This document shows, piece by piece, positions 33,840 through 43,480 of a DNA stretch of 64,000 nucleotides. The notes below the pieces were generated by a model. That model was not told where the DNA came from. It did no database searches and was given only the letters and a program-made list of their open reading frames with translations. This DNA is from Oscillospiraceae bacterium. Its GTDB lineage: Bacteria; Bacillota; Clostridia; Oscillospirales; Ruminococcaceae. Location: positions 62,001 through 126,000 of the forward strand of contig JAHHTZ010000001.1 of assembly GCA_020024285.1 (NCBI GenBank), given 5' to 3'. The translations under genes were made by a program, and so were the position numbers. Position 1 is the first letter of the stretch. The number at the start of each line of letters is the position of its first letter.

Positions 33840-36449
33840 ATGGCTGAATTATCTCCAATGATGAAGCAATATATGGCACTGAAGGAAAAACATAAGGATC
33901 ACATTTTGTTCTTCCGCCTCGGTGATTTTTATGAAATGTTTTTTGATGATGCCATAAAAATATCCAAAGAATTAGAGCTGACCCTAACAGGCAGAAACTG
34001 CGGCCTAAAGGAACGTGCGCCCATGTGCGGAGTTCCGTACCACAGCTTCGAGTCGTATGTTGCGCGCCTGGTGAAAAAAGGTTACAAAGTGGCAATTTGT
34101 GACCAGATGGAAGATCCATCAAAAGCCTCTACGATTGTAAAACGTGAAGTCACACGCGTGATCACTCCGGGTACGGTCCTGGAATCCAATATGCTTGATG
34201 AAGGCACAAATAACTACATTTGCTCTGCCTATTCTCAGGGTCCATCCTGCGGTCTGGCTTTTTGCGATATCTCCACAGGCGAGATCCATTGTACAGAAAT
34301 TCATGAGGACGGTCTTGAAAAGCTAAAAAATGAGCTTTCGCGCTTTATGCCGTCCGAGGTTGTTTTGAATACGGATTTTTTTGAAAAGACAGAAATCGCC
34401 CAATTTATGCGCGACCGCATTCAATGCCTGTGCGATGTATTGGAGGACGAAGTCTATGAAGAAAGGCAAGTGGTAAGCAGGATCAAGAAACAGTTTGAGG
34501 GAAAATCGTTGTCAGATTTGGAACTTGACTGCAAACCGCTGATTGTTTTTGCTTTGGGCGGGCTTCTCTCATATCTGGACGAAACGCAGCATCACGGCAT
34601 GGATTGTCTGACAAAACTTGATATTTATGAAGATACCCAATATATGACATTGGATATGATTGCGCGGCGCAATCTTGAATTGACTCAAACGATGCGAAGC
34701 GGAGAGAAAAAAGGAACACTGCTTTGGGTTTTGGATAAAACGAAGACAGCAATGGGCAAGCGAAAAATGCGTGCCACCATCGAAAAGCCGCTGATTGATC
34801 CCACCGCAATCAACAAACGATTGAATGCAGTTGAAGAATTAACAAAGGATTCGATTTTTCTATCAGAGCTCACAGAAGGATTGTCTGAAATTTATGACCT
34901 CGAACGATTGATGACGCGCATTGTGTACGGCAACGTAACACCGCGGGAGATGAAATCCCTCGAATTTACCACTCAAAAGCTTCCGTCGCTCAAAGCGAAG
35001 CTCCAAAACTGTTCTGCCGTTTATCTTCAGGAAATTTATCATAATATCGATGGTATGGAGGATCTGTATGACCTGATCCATTCCGCGATTGCAGACGATC
35101 CGCCGGCGGTGATCCGCGATGGTGGAATTATTAAGCCCGGATACCACGAGCAGCTGGATGAATACCGCGAAATTGTCCACAATACGAAGGTCACGTTAGC
35201 CAAAATAGAAGCAGAGGAGCGCGAAAAAACAGGGATCAAAAACATGAAAATCGGGTTCAATAATGTTTTTGGTTATTATTTAGAGGTAACAAAATCGAAC
35301 ACCGGGCTTGTCCCGGAGCACTATGTCAGAAAACAAACTCTGACAAACAGCGAGCGCTACATCACACCTGAATTAAAGGAACTGGAAGAAAAGATCCTTG
35401 AAGCAGGTGAAAAAATCACCTCGCTGGAGCTTTCAATCTACGATGATATTCGCCAAAAAATCGTCGAAAAGCTCATCCGCATCCAGCGTACCGCAGCTGC
35501 TGTTGCAGAGCTTGATGTCTATGCATCGTTTGCACAGGCAGCGATCCAAAACAATTACTGCCGCCCGAATGTAGATCTTTCCGGAATCATCGATATCAAA
35601 GAGGGGCGTCACCCTGTTGTAGAGTGCATGATCGATTCGCAGCTCTTTGTTTCAAACGATACATACCTTGACAACAACGACGATCGTCTTGCTATTATCA
35701 CAGGTCCTAACATGGCAGGAAAATCGACCTATATGCGGCAGGTTGCACTGATTACCTTGATGGCGCAGATCGGAAGCTTTGTTCCGGCGAAAAGCGCAAG
35801 CATCGGGATCGTGGACGGAATCTATACCCGTGTGGGGGCTTCGGATGATTTGAGCTCCGGGCAGTCGACATTCATGGTAGAGATGAGTGAGGTCGCTCAC
35901 ATTTTGAAAAATGCGACATCAAAAAGCCTCCTGATTTTAGATGAGATTGGTCGAGGGACCTCTACCTTTGATGGGATGAGCATTGCGCGTGCTGTTGTGG
36001 AATTTATTGCAAACAAGCGAAAGCTGGGAGCAAAAACCCTTTTTGCAACACATTATCACGAAATGACAGAGCTGGAGGATTTGCTGGATGGTGTAAAGAA
36101 TTACAACATCGCAGTAAAGAAGAGGGGGAGCGATATCATCTTCCTGCGACGGATCGTGCGGGGCGGAACCGATGAGAGCTATGGAATCTATGTTTCCAAG
36201 CTGGCAGGGATATCAAATGAAATCGTAAAGCGTGCCGAGGAAATTTTGAACGAACTTGAAACAGGCAATCCGGTTGCAGCAAGGATCAAAACGAACAAGC
36301 AGAAAAAATTAGAGGAAAACGAAGGACAAATGATGCTGATACAGTCGGACGATTCTGAGGTCATTCGCCGCCTGCGGGAAATAGATGTTGAGAAAATCAC
36401 ACCGATTCAGGCGATTCAGCTGCTTGAGGAGCTAAAAAATCTGATGTAA
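33840..36449 (+). CDS. mutS: DNA mismatch repair protein MutS
   Basis: 869 residues, standard MutS1 length. It recognises mismatches and recruits MutL, encoded next. The mismatch-reading Phe-x-Glu motif is in LGDFYEMFFDDA near the N-terminus. Walker A is GPNMAGKSTYMRQ, Walker B is LLILDEIGRGTSTFDG, and the C-terminus has the RAEEILNELE helix. I chose the ATG at 33840 after AAAGGTGG; the longer frame would start in the preceding terminator. Confidence 0.96.
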   Translation: MAELSPMMKQYMALKEKHKDHILFFRLGDFYEMFFDDAIKISKELELTLTGRNCGLKERAPMCGVPYHSFESYVARLVKKGYKVAICDQMEDPSKASTIVKREVTRVITPGTVLESNMLDEGTNNYICSAYSQGPSCGLAFCDISTGEIHCTEIHEDGLEKLKNELSRFMPSEVVLNTDFFEKTEIAQFMRDRIQCLCDVLEDEVYEERQVVSRIKKQFEGKSLSDLELDCKPLIVFALGGLLSYLDETQHHGMDCLTKLDIYEDTQYMTLDMIARRNLELTQTMRSGEKKGTLLWVLDKTKTAMGKRKMRATIEKPLIDPTAINKRLNAVEELTKDSIFLSELTEGLSEIYDLERLMTRIVYGNVTPREMKSLEFTTQKLPSLKAKLQNCSAVYLQEIYHNIDGMEDLYDLIHSAIADDPPAVIRDGGIIKPGYHEQLDEYREIVHNTKVTLAKIEAEEREKTGIKNMKIGFNNVFGYYLEVTKSNTGLVPEHYVRKQTLTNSERYITPELKELEEKILEAGEKITSLELSIYDDIRQKIVEKLIRIQRTAAAVAELDVYASFAQAAIQNNYCRPNVDLSGIIDIKEGRHPVVECMIDSQLFVSNDTYLDNNDDRLAIITGPNMAGKSTYMRQVALITLMAQIGSFVPAKSASIGIVDGIYTRVGASDDLSSGQSTFMVEMSEVAHILKNATSKSLLILDEIGRGTSTFDGMSIARAVVEFIANKRKLGAKTLFATHYHEMTELEDLLDGVKNYNIAVKKRGSDIIFLRRIVRGGTDESYGIYVSKLAGISNEIVKRAEEILNELETGNPVAARIKTNKQKKLEENEGQMMLIQSDDSEVIRRLREIDVEKITPIQAIQLLEELKNLM

Positions 36450-36467
36450 CGGAAAGGGGGAAATGCG

Positions 36468-38471
36468 ATGGGAAATATCCATGTTTTAGATAAACAAATC
36501 GCCGAATTGATTGCTGCGGGAGAAGTGGTGGAACGACCCTCCTCCGTCATCAAAGAGCTGCTTGAAAATTCCATTGATGCAAAGTCCGACTTAATAACGG
36601 TTGAAATTCAGCATGGCGGGATCACCTATATCAGGGTCAGCGACAATGGCTGCGGGATTGCATCGGAGGATGTTCCGCTGGTTTTCCATCGCCATGCCAC
36701 CAGTAAAATCTCTCAGGAAAACGATCTGGAACAGATCGCGACGTTGGGATTTCGCGGGGAAGCGATGGCATCCATTGCAGCGGTCAGCCGAGTGGAAATG
36801 ATGACGTGCACGCATGATTGCGTGGAAGGAACATACTATGAGATCCACGGAGGAGAGGAGCAGGACTATACAGAAATCGGCTGTCCTGTTGGAACAACAT
36901 TCATTATCAGAGATTTGTTTTACAATACCCCTGCCCGCATGAAATTTCTGAAAAAGGATAATTCAGAAGCAAATTCTGTGGCGGCAATCGTAGAGAAGGA
37001 GGCACTTTCTCATCCGGAAATCTCGTTTAAATTCATACGCGATGGGCAGGTAAAGCTGCATTCCCCTGGAGACGGAAATCTCTTATCTGCCATTCATGCA
37101 GTTTTGGGGCACGATTTTGCTGCCTCAATGATTCCTGTTGATTATAAGTCCGATGCAATCCATGCATCCGGCTATGTTTGTAAGCCTACAAGCAGCCGGG
37201 GCAATCGAACCATGCAAAACTTCTTCATCAATAACCGCTTTGTTCGCAGTAAAACAATGATGGCAGCTTTGGAGGAAGCATACAAGCATTCTGTCATGGT
37301 AGGAAAGTTTCCGTCATGTGTCTTGAATCTGGATATTCCTTATCAGGAAATCGATGTAAATGTTCATCCGGCAAAAATAGAAGTTCGTTTCTCAAATGAA
37401 AAAGCTGTTTTTGATGCCGTATATTATGGAGTAAAATCTGCACTCAAGCAATACGATTATTCCCTTGGCTTGTCAGAAAGCAGCAGCCAGACTTCGATCG
37501 AAGGCCTCAAAGTACCGCAGATTAAGGAAAATACACCGATAAAGCAGGCAAAACCATCTAAGGAATATTCATATACAAACACCCCAAACCCTGCCGTACG
37601 GACCTCGTTGTCAAATCTGCATAAAAGCATTTCCGGCATCAAAGAGAATGCTTCCTCGCCCTTTGCCCTGCATGATGACGGTGTTCCGTATCAGGTAACT
37701 CCAAAGCCAGCCCGTCAGAGCTTCGTCCCGAATACGCAGGAATGGAAGGAGGAGCTTCCCCCATGTATGGAGGGGAAGGTGGATAAGAGGGAGGCACATC
37801 CAAGCGAATCGGTGGATCTGCCTGAGCACGATCCACTCACAGAGCCTCAGGATAACACAGCCTCCTTGCTTGGGGATACGGACACAGAGGAAAATCCCTA
37901 CACAAATGCCCGTATGATTGGGGAGCTGTTTGGGACCTATATCCTGTTGGAAAACAAGGATGAACTCATCCTGATCGATAAGCATGCGGCACACGAACGT
38001 CTGCTGTTTGAACGCCTCAAAAAAATCGATATTGCAAAGGACAGACAGCTCCTTCTGAGCCCGATCCTTGTCCATTTAAGTCAAGAGGACTATGAAGCAG
38101 TTTCCGGTAATATGTCAGTATATGAGAGCATTGGATTTGAAGTAGAGGATTTTGGGAATGCTGATTTGTATGTCAGGGCAATTCCGGTTGCACTGCCGGA
38201 ATGTGATATCAGTTCGATCGTGGAAGAAACAGCTCATAAGCTCTGTCTGCACCATCACGATTTGACCCCGGAGGTTTTGGACGGACTGCTGCACAATATT
38301 GCATGCCGCAGTGCGATCAAAGCGCATGATAAAAACACATCTTTGGAATTGGAAGAAATCATCCGTATGCTTCGGGAAAATGAGGATGTGAAATACTGCC
38401 CGCATGGTCGTCCGATTGCCCGGACGCTCACTCGGCGGGAAATCGAAAAAATGTTTGGACGGATACAATAA
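36468..38471 (+). CDS. mutL: DNA mismatch repair protein MutL
   Basis: 667 residues. The GHKL ATPase motifs are intact: ELLENSIDAKSDLI, DNGCGI and GFRGEAMASIAAVS. An unstructured linker follows (about residues 330-470). The C-terminal endonuclease domain has LIDKHAAHERLLFERL, in place of the DQHA(x)2E(x)4E motif, plus ACRSAIKAHD and CPHGRPI zinc/metal ligands. A nicking MutL is thus expected, as in most bacteria without MutH. It begins 18 bases after mutS with AAAGGGGG upstream. Confidence 0.95.
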   Translation: MGNIHVLDKQIAELIAAGEVVERPSSVIKELLENSIDAKSDLITVEIQHGGITYIRVSDNGCGIASEDVPLVFHRHATSKISQENDLEQIATLGFRGEAMASIAAVSRVEMMTCTHDCVEGTYYEIHGGEEQDYTEIGCPVGTTFIIRDLFYNTPARMKFLKKDNSEANSVAAIVEKEALSHPEISFKFIRDGQVKLHSPGDGNLLSAIHAVLGHDFAASMIPVDYKSDAIHASGYVCKPTSSRGNRTMQNFFINNRFVRSKTMMAALEEAYKHSVMVGKFPSCVLNLDIPYQEIDVNVHPAKIEVRFSNEKAVFDAVYYGVKSALKQYDYSLGLSESSSQTSIEGLKVPQIKENTPIKQAKPSKEYSYTNTPNPAVRTSLSNLHKSISGIKENASSPFALHDDGVPYQVTPKPARQSFVPNTQEWKEELPPCMEGKVDKREAHPSESVDLPEHDPLTEPQDNTASLLGDTDTEENPYTNARMIGELFGTYILLENKDELILIDKHAAHERLLFERLKKIDIAKDRQLLLSPILVHLSQEDYEAVSGNMSVYESIGFEVEDFGNADLYVRAIPVALPECDISSIVEETAHKLCLHHHDLTPEVLDGLLHNIACRSAIKAHDKNTSLELEEIIRMLRENEDVKYCPHGRPIARTLTRREIEKMFGRIQ

Positions 38472-38489
38472 TAAGGAAGGTTGTTTCTT

Positions 38490-39449
38490 ATGGACTTTGA
38501 AAAAGATCAGGCAAAGATCCCGGTTGTTGTGGTAGCAGGACCTACTGCATCAGGGAAAACAGATGTTGGTGTTCAGATATGTAAATGGTTTGACGGAGAG
38601 GTCGTTTCAGCCGACTCAATGCAGATTTATCAGCATCTGTCCATTGGAACAGCGAAGCCCACCAAGGAAGAAATGCAGGGAGTCCCACATCATCTTATGG
38701 ATTTCCTGTCCCCAGAACAGCCGTTTTCTGTCGCAGAATATGCAGAAGAAGCCCGCAAAATCATTTTGGACATTCACCGGCGCAAAAAGCTCCCGGTCAT
38801 TGTAGGCGGTACAGGACTTTATATTGATTCGCTGATCTGCAACATTCAGTTTTCTCAAACGACTTCAAACCCCCAACGCCGGGAAGAGCTTCGTCAGCAG
38901 GCAGAACAAGAAGGGAACCAAAGTGTTTGGAATCTCCTGGCACAATTAGATCCGAAGGCTGCAGAATCGATCCACCCCAATAACGTCGGACGTGTCATCC
39001 GTGCAATCGAAATGACCGAAGATACCGGAAAAACCAAGACACAGCAAGTGGAAGAATCCCGCAGCGAACCCTCCCCGTATGCTCCCTGCTATCTCGCCCT
39101 AAATTATCGTGACAGAGCAAAACTGTATGAGAGAATCGATCAGCGTGTTTTGAATATGGTAGAAGACGGATTGGAAGAGGAAGCCCGCTGGCTGCTGGAG
39201 CATGGTTATGCTCCCACAGCATCACAGGCAATCGGTTATAAGGAAATGTTTGGATATCTCAATGGAGAGGAAACCCTAACACAGGCAATCGAAAAAATAC
39301 AAATCGGAAGCCGCCACTACGCCAAGCGACAGCTGACCTGGTTTCGCCGCAATCCGATGATCCAATGGTTTTACCCCGATGATTACGAGAATAAATGTAA
39401 ATTTATGGAAAATATTAAGAAATATCTATCCACTTCCCTGAAAATGTGA
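38490..39449 (+). CDS. miaA: tRNA dimethylallyltransferase
   Basis: 319 residues. It attaches dimethylallyl to A37 of UNN-reading tRNAs, giving MiaB its substrate. The P-loop GPTASGKT is at residues 17-24. SADSMQIYQHLSIGTAKP, VGGTGLYIDSL and QLTWFRRNP are diagnostic. The ATG at 38490 lies nine bases after AAGGAAGG. Placement after mutL repeats an arrangement known from many bacteria. Confidence 0.95.
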   Translation: MDFEKDQAKIPVVVVAGPTASGKTDVGVQICKWFDGEVVSADSMQIYQHLSIGTAKPTKEEMQGVPHHLMDFLSPEQPFSVAEYAEEARKIILDIHRRKKLPVIVGGTGLYIDSLICNIQFSQTTSNPQRREELRQQAEQEGNQSVWNLLAQLDPKAAESIHPNNVGRVIRAIEMTEDTGKTKTQQVEESRSEPSPYAPCYLALNYRDRAKLYERIDQRVLNMVEDGLEEEARWLLEHGYAPTASQAIGYKEMFGYLNGEETLTQAIEKIQIGSRHYAKRQLTWFRRNPMIQWFYPDDYENKCKFMENIKKYLSTSLKM

Positions 39450-39497
39450 TATACTGTGGCTATAACATAAAGGATAGGGGAGAAAGAAAGTCCGTTT

Positions 39498-40724
39498 ATG
39501 AGAAATTATGACACAAAAGCACGAATTATCTTGGGATTGGTGGGACTGCTTTTTTTATCTTATCTTGGCTACCACATCACACGCCTGAATACAAAAAAAT
39601 TTGAGACGCAAACGGCAGAGTATGATACAGTGCATGATACCATCCGTGCAGAGGGTTTTGTTTTGCGGGATGAGCTTACAGTTCCTCTGGTCAGTGACGG
39701 AATCCTGGTTTACAACTACGACAGCGGAGAAAAGGTTGGGACCCATTCCATTTTGGCGAATATCTACAGTTCAGAAGAGTCTGCACAGAATAAGCAGCGT
39801 GCGGAACAGGTGTCTGCTGAATTGGAAAATCTTCGTAAAATTCAGGATATGCATTCTGCAAACCACTCCAACATTGAGCTGCTCTCCAATCAAATCAATG
39901 AAAAAGTGCACCAGCTCACCGCAATCAACAACAGCGGCATCGTAGTTGGCCTTCCCGCGCTGAAGGAGGATCTTGCTTTTATGTTCAACAAAAAGCAGGT
40001 AGCTCTGCGCAAAGGGGACAACTTTGATAAGCGAATCGATTACCTGGAAAATCAGCTCGCTTATTTACAGGAAAATACTGAAAAAGCACAAAAGTCAATC
40101 AAAACCCCTTCGGAAGGGTACTTCACAAAGTATATCGATGGATTTGAAAACATCTATACAATCGATAAGCTGCCGGATCTGTCGGTAGAGATGTTTGATG
40201 AAATGATGCGTATCGATGCAAGCCGTCAGGGAGAATATGTAGGTAAGATCGTCAAAAATCAAAACTGGTATTTTATTGTTTCGATTCCGCAAAAGCAGAT
40301 GCAGCAGTTTTATCAGAATACCCATGCAATCCTCGATTTTGGGTTTGCCTCCGGGGAAACCGTAGATGCAAAGATCTATCGAATCATCGGAGAGGAAGAG
40401 GACGAGCGTTCTCTTGTTGTGCTTCAGTGCAAGGATATCAACGAAGATCTTCTGACGCTTCGCCGGCAATCGGTTGATATCACATTCCGAACCTACTCCG
40501 GATTGAAGGTCAGTCGGGAAGCGCTGTCCTATGAACAAAGTGTAATCGGTGTTTATGTATTGGAACGCGATGCGATCGTCCGATTTAAGCCAATCAGCAT
40601 TATAAGAGATCAGGGAAGCTATGTTCTCTGTGAAGGGATTGGGGAAGACAAAAACTGTCTCAAACGTTTTGATGAGGTGATTTTGAATGGAGGAAATCTG
40701 GAGGATGGACAAAAAATCAATTAG
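39498..40724 (+). CDS. HlyD-like membrane-anchored protein, division-cluster associated
   Basis: 408 residues. One N-terminal membrane segment (about residues 10-27) precedes a biotinyl-lipoyl-like barrel region (DTIRAEGFVLRDEL and LVYNYDSGEKVGTHSILANI), a coiled coil (residues about 90-200) and a second barrel half. The topology is that of HlyD adaptor proteins, but such genes are found next to yggS-sepF in Clostridia without a transporter, as here. A role in envelope or division is inference. A -10-like TATACT at 39450-39455 may start a transcript for it. Its end overlaps the next gene by 38 bases. Confidence 0.75.
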   Translation: MRNYDTKARIILGLVGLLFLSYLGYHITRLNTKKFETQTAEYDTVHDTIRAEGFVLRDELTVPLVSDGILVYNYDSGEKVGTHSILANIYSSEESAQNKQRAEQVSAELENLRKIQDMHSANHSNIELLSNQINEKVHQLTAINNSGIVVGLPALKEDLAFMFNKKQVALRKGDNFDKRIDYLENQLAYLQENTEKAQKSIKTPSEGYFTKYIDGFENIYTIDKLPDLSVEMFDEMMRIDASRQGEYVGKIVKNQNWYFIVSIPQKQMQQFYQNTHAILDFGFASGETVDAKIYRIIGEEEDERSLVVLQCKDINEDLLTLRRQSVDITFRTYSGLKVSREALSYEQSVIGVYVLERDAIVRFKPISIIRDQGSYVLCEGIGEDKNCLKRFDEVILNGGNLEDGQKIN

Positions 40725-41412
40725 TTCGGTATCAGACAATGTAAAAGAGATCCTTCACTCTGTTCGACAGGCTGCTATCGAGTGCGGCAGGTCACCGGAT
40801 GAAATTGCTGTAATGGCTGTAACAAAAAATGTAGATACGCAGCGAGTGAATGAGGCAATTGACAGCGGGATTCACCTGCTGGGAGAAAACAGGGTGCAGG
40901 AGCTGCTGGAAAAATATGATGACTATAAAAAGGAAGGGGTCGAGATCCATTTTATTGGTCATTTGCAAACGAACAAGGTAAAGCAAATCATCGATAAGGT
41001 TTCTATGATCCATTCTGTGGACAGCCTGCGCCTTGCTCAGGAAATCGATCGGCAGGCAAAACGGATCGGGATCGTGATGAAGGTATTGGTGGAAGTGAAT
41101 ATCGGGGAGGAAGAGAGTAAGTTTGGCGTTTCCGCTGGGGAATTGCCCCAATTTCTTCAGGAAATTTCCAAATTACCGAATCTTTCGGTAGAAGGTTTGA
41201 TGGCAATACCTCCCATTACGTCATCTGCCAAAGAAAGTGAGTATTATTTTCACAAAATGTCCAATCTCTTTATTGACATAAAGCAGAAAAACGTGGATAA
41301 TATTAGCATGGGTATCCTATCCATGGGAATGTCTAAAGACTATTTGTATGCAATCAAATATGGCTCTCATATTGTCCGAATCGGAACGGCGATGTTTGGT
41401 TTTAGAAGTTAG
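40687..41412 (+). CDS. yggS: YggS/PLPBP family PLP homeostasis protein
   Basis: 241 residues. The pyridoxal lysine is K47 in VMAVTKNVD. The signatures LLGENRVQELLEKYD and IHFIGHLQTNKVK are diagnostic. It buffers PLP and affects amino-acid metabolism, and in Gram-positives it sits next to sepF. The ATG at 40687 overlaps the previous gene by 38 bases and has GAGGTG upstream. An alternative ATG at 40705 would leave the same domain complete. Confidence 0.92.
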   Translation: MEEIWRMDKKSISSVSDNVKEILHSVRQAAIECGRSPDEIAVMAVTKNVDTQRVNEAIDSGIHLLGENRVQELLEKYDDYKKEGVEIHFIGHLQTNKVKQIIDKVSMIHSVDSLRLAQEIDRQAKRIGIVMKVLVEVNIGEEESKFGVSAGELPQFLQEISKLPNLSVEGLMAIPPITSSAKESEYYFHKMSNLFIDIKQKNVDNISMGILSMGMSKDYLYAIKYGSHIVRIGTAMFGFRS

Positions 41413-41431
41413 AAAAGGGGATTACTTAAAA

Positions 41432-41884
41432 ATGGCTTTCAAGGATACATTAAAAAACCTGATCGGAATACCGGCAAACGATTATTATGACAACGAGGAT
41501 GACGCAAACGAAATGGAAGAAGGGGAAACTTTTCCAGCCGCCGATTCTCCATTTGCAGCTTCTGTCAATGATCGGAAAGTGAACAAGGTAGTAAGTGTCC
41601 ACGCAACGACTCAGTTGGCTGTTGTATTGGTAAAACCAGAGCGCTATGAAGATGCCTGCTCCATTGCAGACCATCTGAACGCAAAAAAGACGGTTGTATT
41701 GAATCTCGAATCTACAAATAAGGATGTATCTCGCCGCCTGATCGATTTTCTGTGCGGGGTAGCGTATGCAAACAACGGTCAGATGAAACGTGTTGCAAAC
41801 AACACCTACATCATTACTCCTTATAACGTGGATATTATGGGCGATCTTTTAGATGAACTCGAAAGCAATGGTGTAATTTTCTAA
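41432..41884 (+). CDS. sepF: Cell division protein SepF
   Basis: 150 residues. The N-terminal amphipathic helix MAFKDTLKNLIGI binds the membrane, an acidic linker follows, and the SepF core includes VLNLESTNKDVSRRLIDFLC and the GQMKRVANNTYIITP end. SepF anchors and arranges FtsZ filaments. The ATG at 41432 follows AAAGGGGA; upstream in-frame ATGs lie in yggS. The stop overlaps ylmH as TAATG. Confidence 0.93.
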   Translation: MAFKDTLKNLIGIPANDYYDNEDDANEMEEGETFPAADSPFAASVNDRKVNKVVSVHATTQLAVVLVKPERYEDACSIADHLNAKKTVVLNLESTNKDVSRRLIDFLCGVAYANNGQMKRVANNTYIITPYNVDIMGDLLDELESNGVIF

Positions 41885-42636
41885 TGCCTGTAGATGAAGA
41901 AAAATTATTATACGACCGGATCAGTGATAAGATAGATGCCGTAGAACGTGATTGGTGTGTTCGTTTTACTTCTTTTCTTGATGAACGACAGCAAGCACTG
42001 GCAGAAAAGTTCCTGAAACAATCTGTATTCGGGAATTTTCTGTTATATGGAGGATTTGATGAGGCAGGCCGTAAAATTTTAGGACTGTTTCCCGAGTATC
42101 AGGAGCCTTTGAAGGAGGAATTTCCGATCTTTCCGGTCACTATGTATTATCGGGAGCAGGACAAGCCGCGCCATCAGGATATTTTAGGTTCACTGATGGG
42201 ACTCAATATCAAACGAGAGCTTATCGGTGATATTCTGATTGGAGAACGATATGCTGTTCTTTATCTCATAGAACCTGCGTACAGCCTTGTGCTCAACGAG
42301 CTGACAAAGGTGGGGCGTGTGGGAGTATCGGTGAAACCGGAGCTGCCCGATATTTTGCCGAAAGCATACGAATTGCAGCCTATCTCAGGGACGGTGAGTT
42401 CCCTGAGGCTCGATTGTCTTGTTGCATTGCTGACAAATCAAAGCAGGGAAAAGGCAGTGCAGCTGATCCGAAACAAACAGGTCAGCGTAAACTTCTTTGA
42501 ATCCGAAGAACCGGCTCATCCTGTTTTGGAAAAGGACATTTTCTCGATCCGTGGATACGGACGCTTTATTTTGAGCAGCGTTGGTGGAACGTCAAAAAAA
42601 GGTCGGCTCCATCTTCTTTGCCATAAATATTGTTGA
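41884..42636 (+). CDS. ylmH: YlmH-type S4 RNA-binding protein
   Basis: 250 residues. An N-terminal domain (CVRFTSFLDERQQALAEKFL) and a middle RRM-like part lead to a C-terminal S4 domain: RLDCLVALLTNQSREKAVQL and IRNKQVSVNFF. It is the homologue of Bacillus YlmH, recently linked to rescue of stalled large ribosomal subunits. One-base overlap with sepF (TAATG) and the position before divIVA are standard for the ylm cluster; ylmG is missing here. Confidence 0.9.
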   Translation: MPVDEEKLLYDRISDKIDAVERDWCVRFTSFLDERQQALAEKFLKQSVFGNFLLYGGFDEAGRKILGLFPEYQEPLKEEFPIFPVTMYYREQDKPRHQDILGSLMGLNIKRELIGDILIGERYAVLYLIEPAYSLVLNELTKVGRVGVSVKPELPDILPKAYELQPISGTVSSLRLDCLVALLTNQSREKAVQLIRNKQVSVNFFESEEPAHPVLEKDIFSIRGYGRFILSSVGGTSKKGRLHLLCHKYC

Positions 42637-42687
42637 TTATGCAACAATCTTCTTGATAAGTATTTAGATAGGACAGGGGGTTTTACT

Positions 42688-43428
42688 ATGATGACTCCTG
42701 ATTCCATTGCAAGCAAACATTTTGATAAGGCAATGGGTGGCTTTCGTCAGGATGAAGTAGAAGCATTCCTTAAAGAAGTTTCAGACGAATTTCGTCTTCT
42801 TCAAGCAGAAAAATTGGAGTTGGAGAAAAAAATTGAAGTGCTTGCTTCTAAAATAGAGCAGTACCGCGAAGATGAGGACAGCCTGCGCAGTGCGCTGATT
42901 GGAGCGCAAAAGCTGGGGGACAGCGTGATTCGTGAGTCAAAAGCAAAAGCAGAGGTCATTGTGCGTGAGGCGAACGGACAAGCGGCAAAAATCCTGGAGG
43001 ATGTTCAGGGCCAAATCCAAATCGAGCAGGCTGCACTTGTTACCATGAAAAAAGAGGTCACAAAATTCAAAAACCGTCTTTTGGGGATGTATCGTCAGCA
43101 CCTCGATTTGATCACATCGCTTCCGGAATATCCAAATCCGGAGCTTTCTGCGGTTGATACTGTGCTTCCGACGGAAGATCCTGCTCCGGTTGAGGAGGTA
43201 CCAGAGGCAGCCCCCGCTGAGGAGGCAGCAGATGTACAGCTCGACTTTTCTGCAATGGACAACGAGGACACATCCGCAGCAGCAATGAGCTTCTCTGAGA
43301 TCCCGACTCCGTCCGCGGAAGTCAGCTCTAAGTTCGGACAGCTGAAATTCGGGGAAGGATTTGACGTGGAACGAGAAGACAGCAAGAAAAACGGGGTATT
43401 TTCCCGCAAAAAGCACCATTCAGTATAA
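42688..43428 (+). CDS. divIVA: DivIVA
   Basis: 246 residues. The N-terminal motif DKAMGGFRQDEVEAFLKEVS is the DivIVA membrane-binding domain that targets negatively curved membrane at septa and poles. A coiled coil follows, then a long Ala/Glu/Pro-rich tail (about residues 150-240) absent from Bacillus DivIVA and reminiscent of partner-recruiting tails. AGGGGG precedes tandem ATGs at 42688 and 42691. Confidence 0.92.
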   Translation: MMTPDSIASKHFDKAMGGFRQDEVEAFLKEVSDEFRLLQAEKLELEKKIEVLASKIEQYREDEDSLRSALIGAQKLGDSVIRESKAKAEVIVREANGQAAKILEDVQGQIQIEQAALVTMKKEVTKFKNRLLGMYRQHLDLITSLPEYPNPELSAVDTVLPTEDPAPVEEVPEAAPAEEAADVQLDFSAMDNEDTSAAAMSFSEIPTPSAEVSSKFGQLKFGEGFDVEREDSKKNGVFSRKKHHSV

Positions 43429-43480
43429 TCCATCAGTAAGATGAGTAGATTATAGACGAAAATAAAGGGAGAGGTAAATC

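Noticed and set aside
43429..43480. T-box before ileS
   Set aside because: Only 52 bases lie between divIVA and ileS and no T-box sequence is present.
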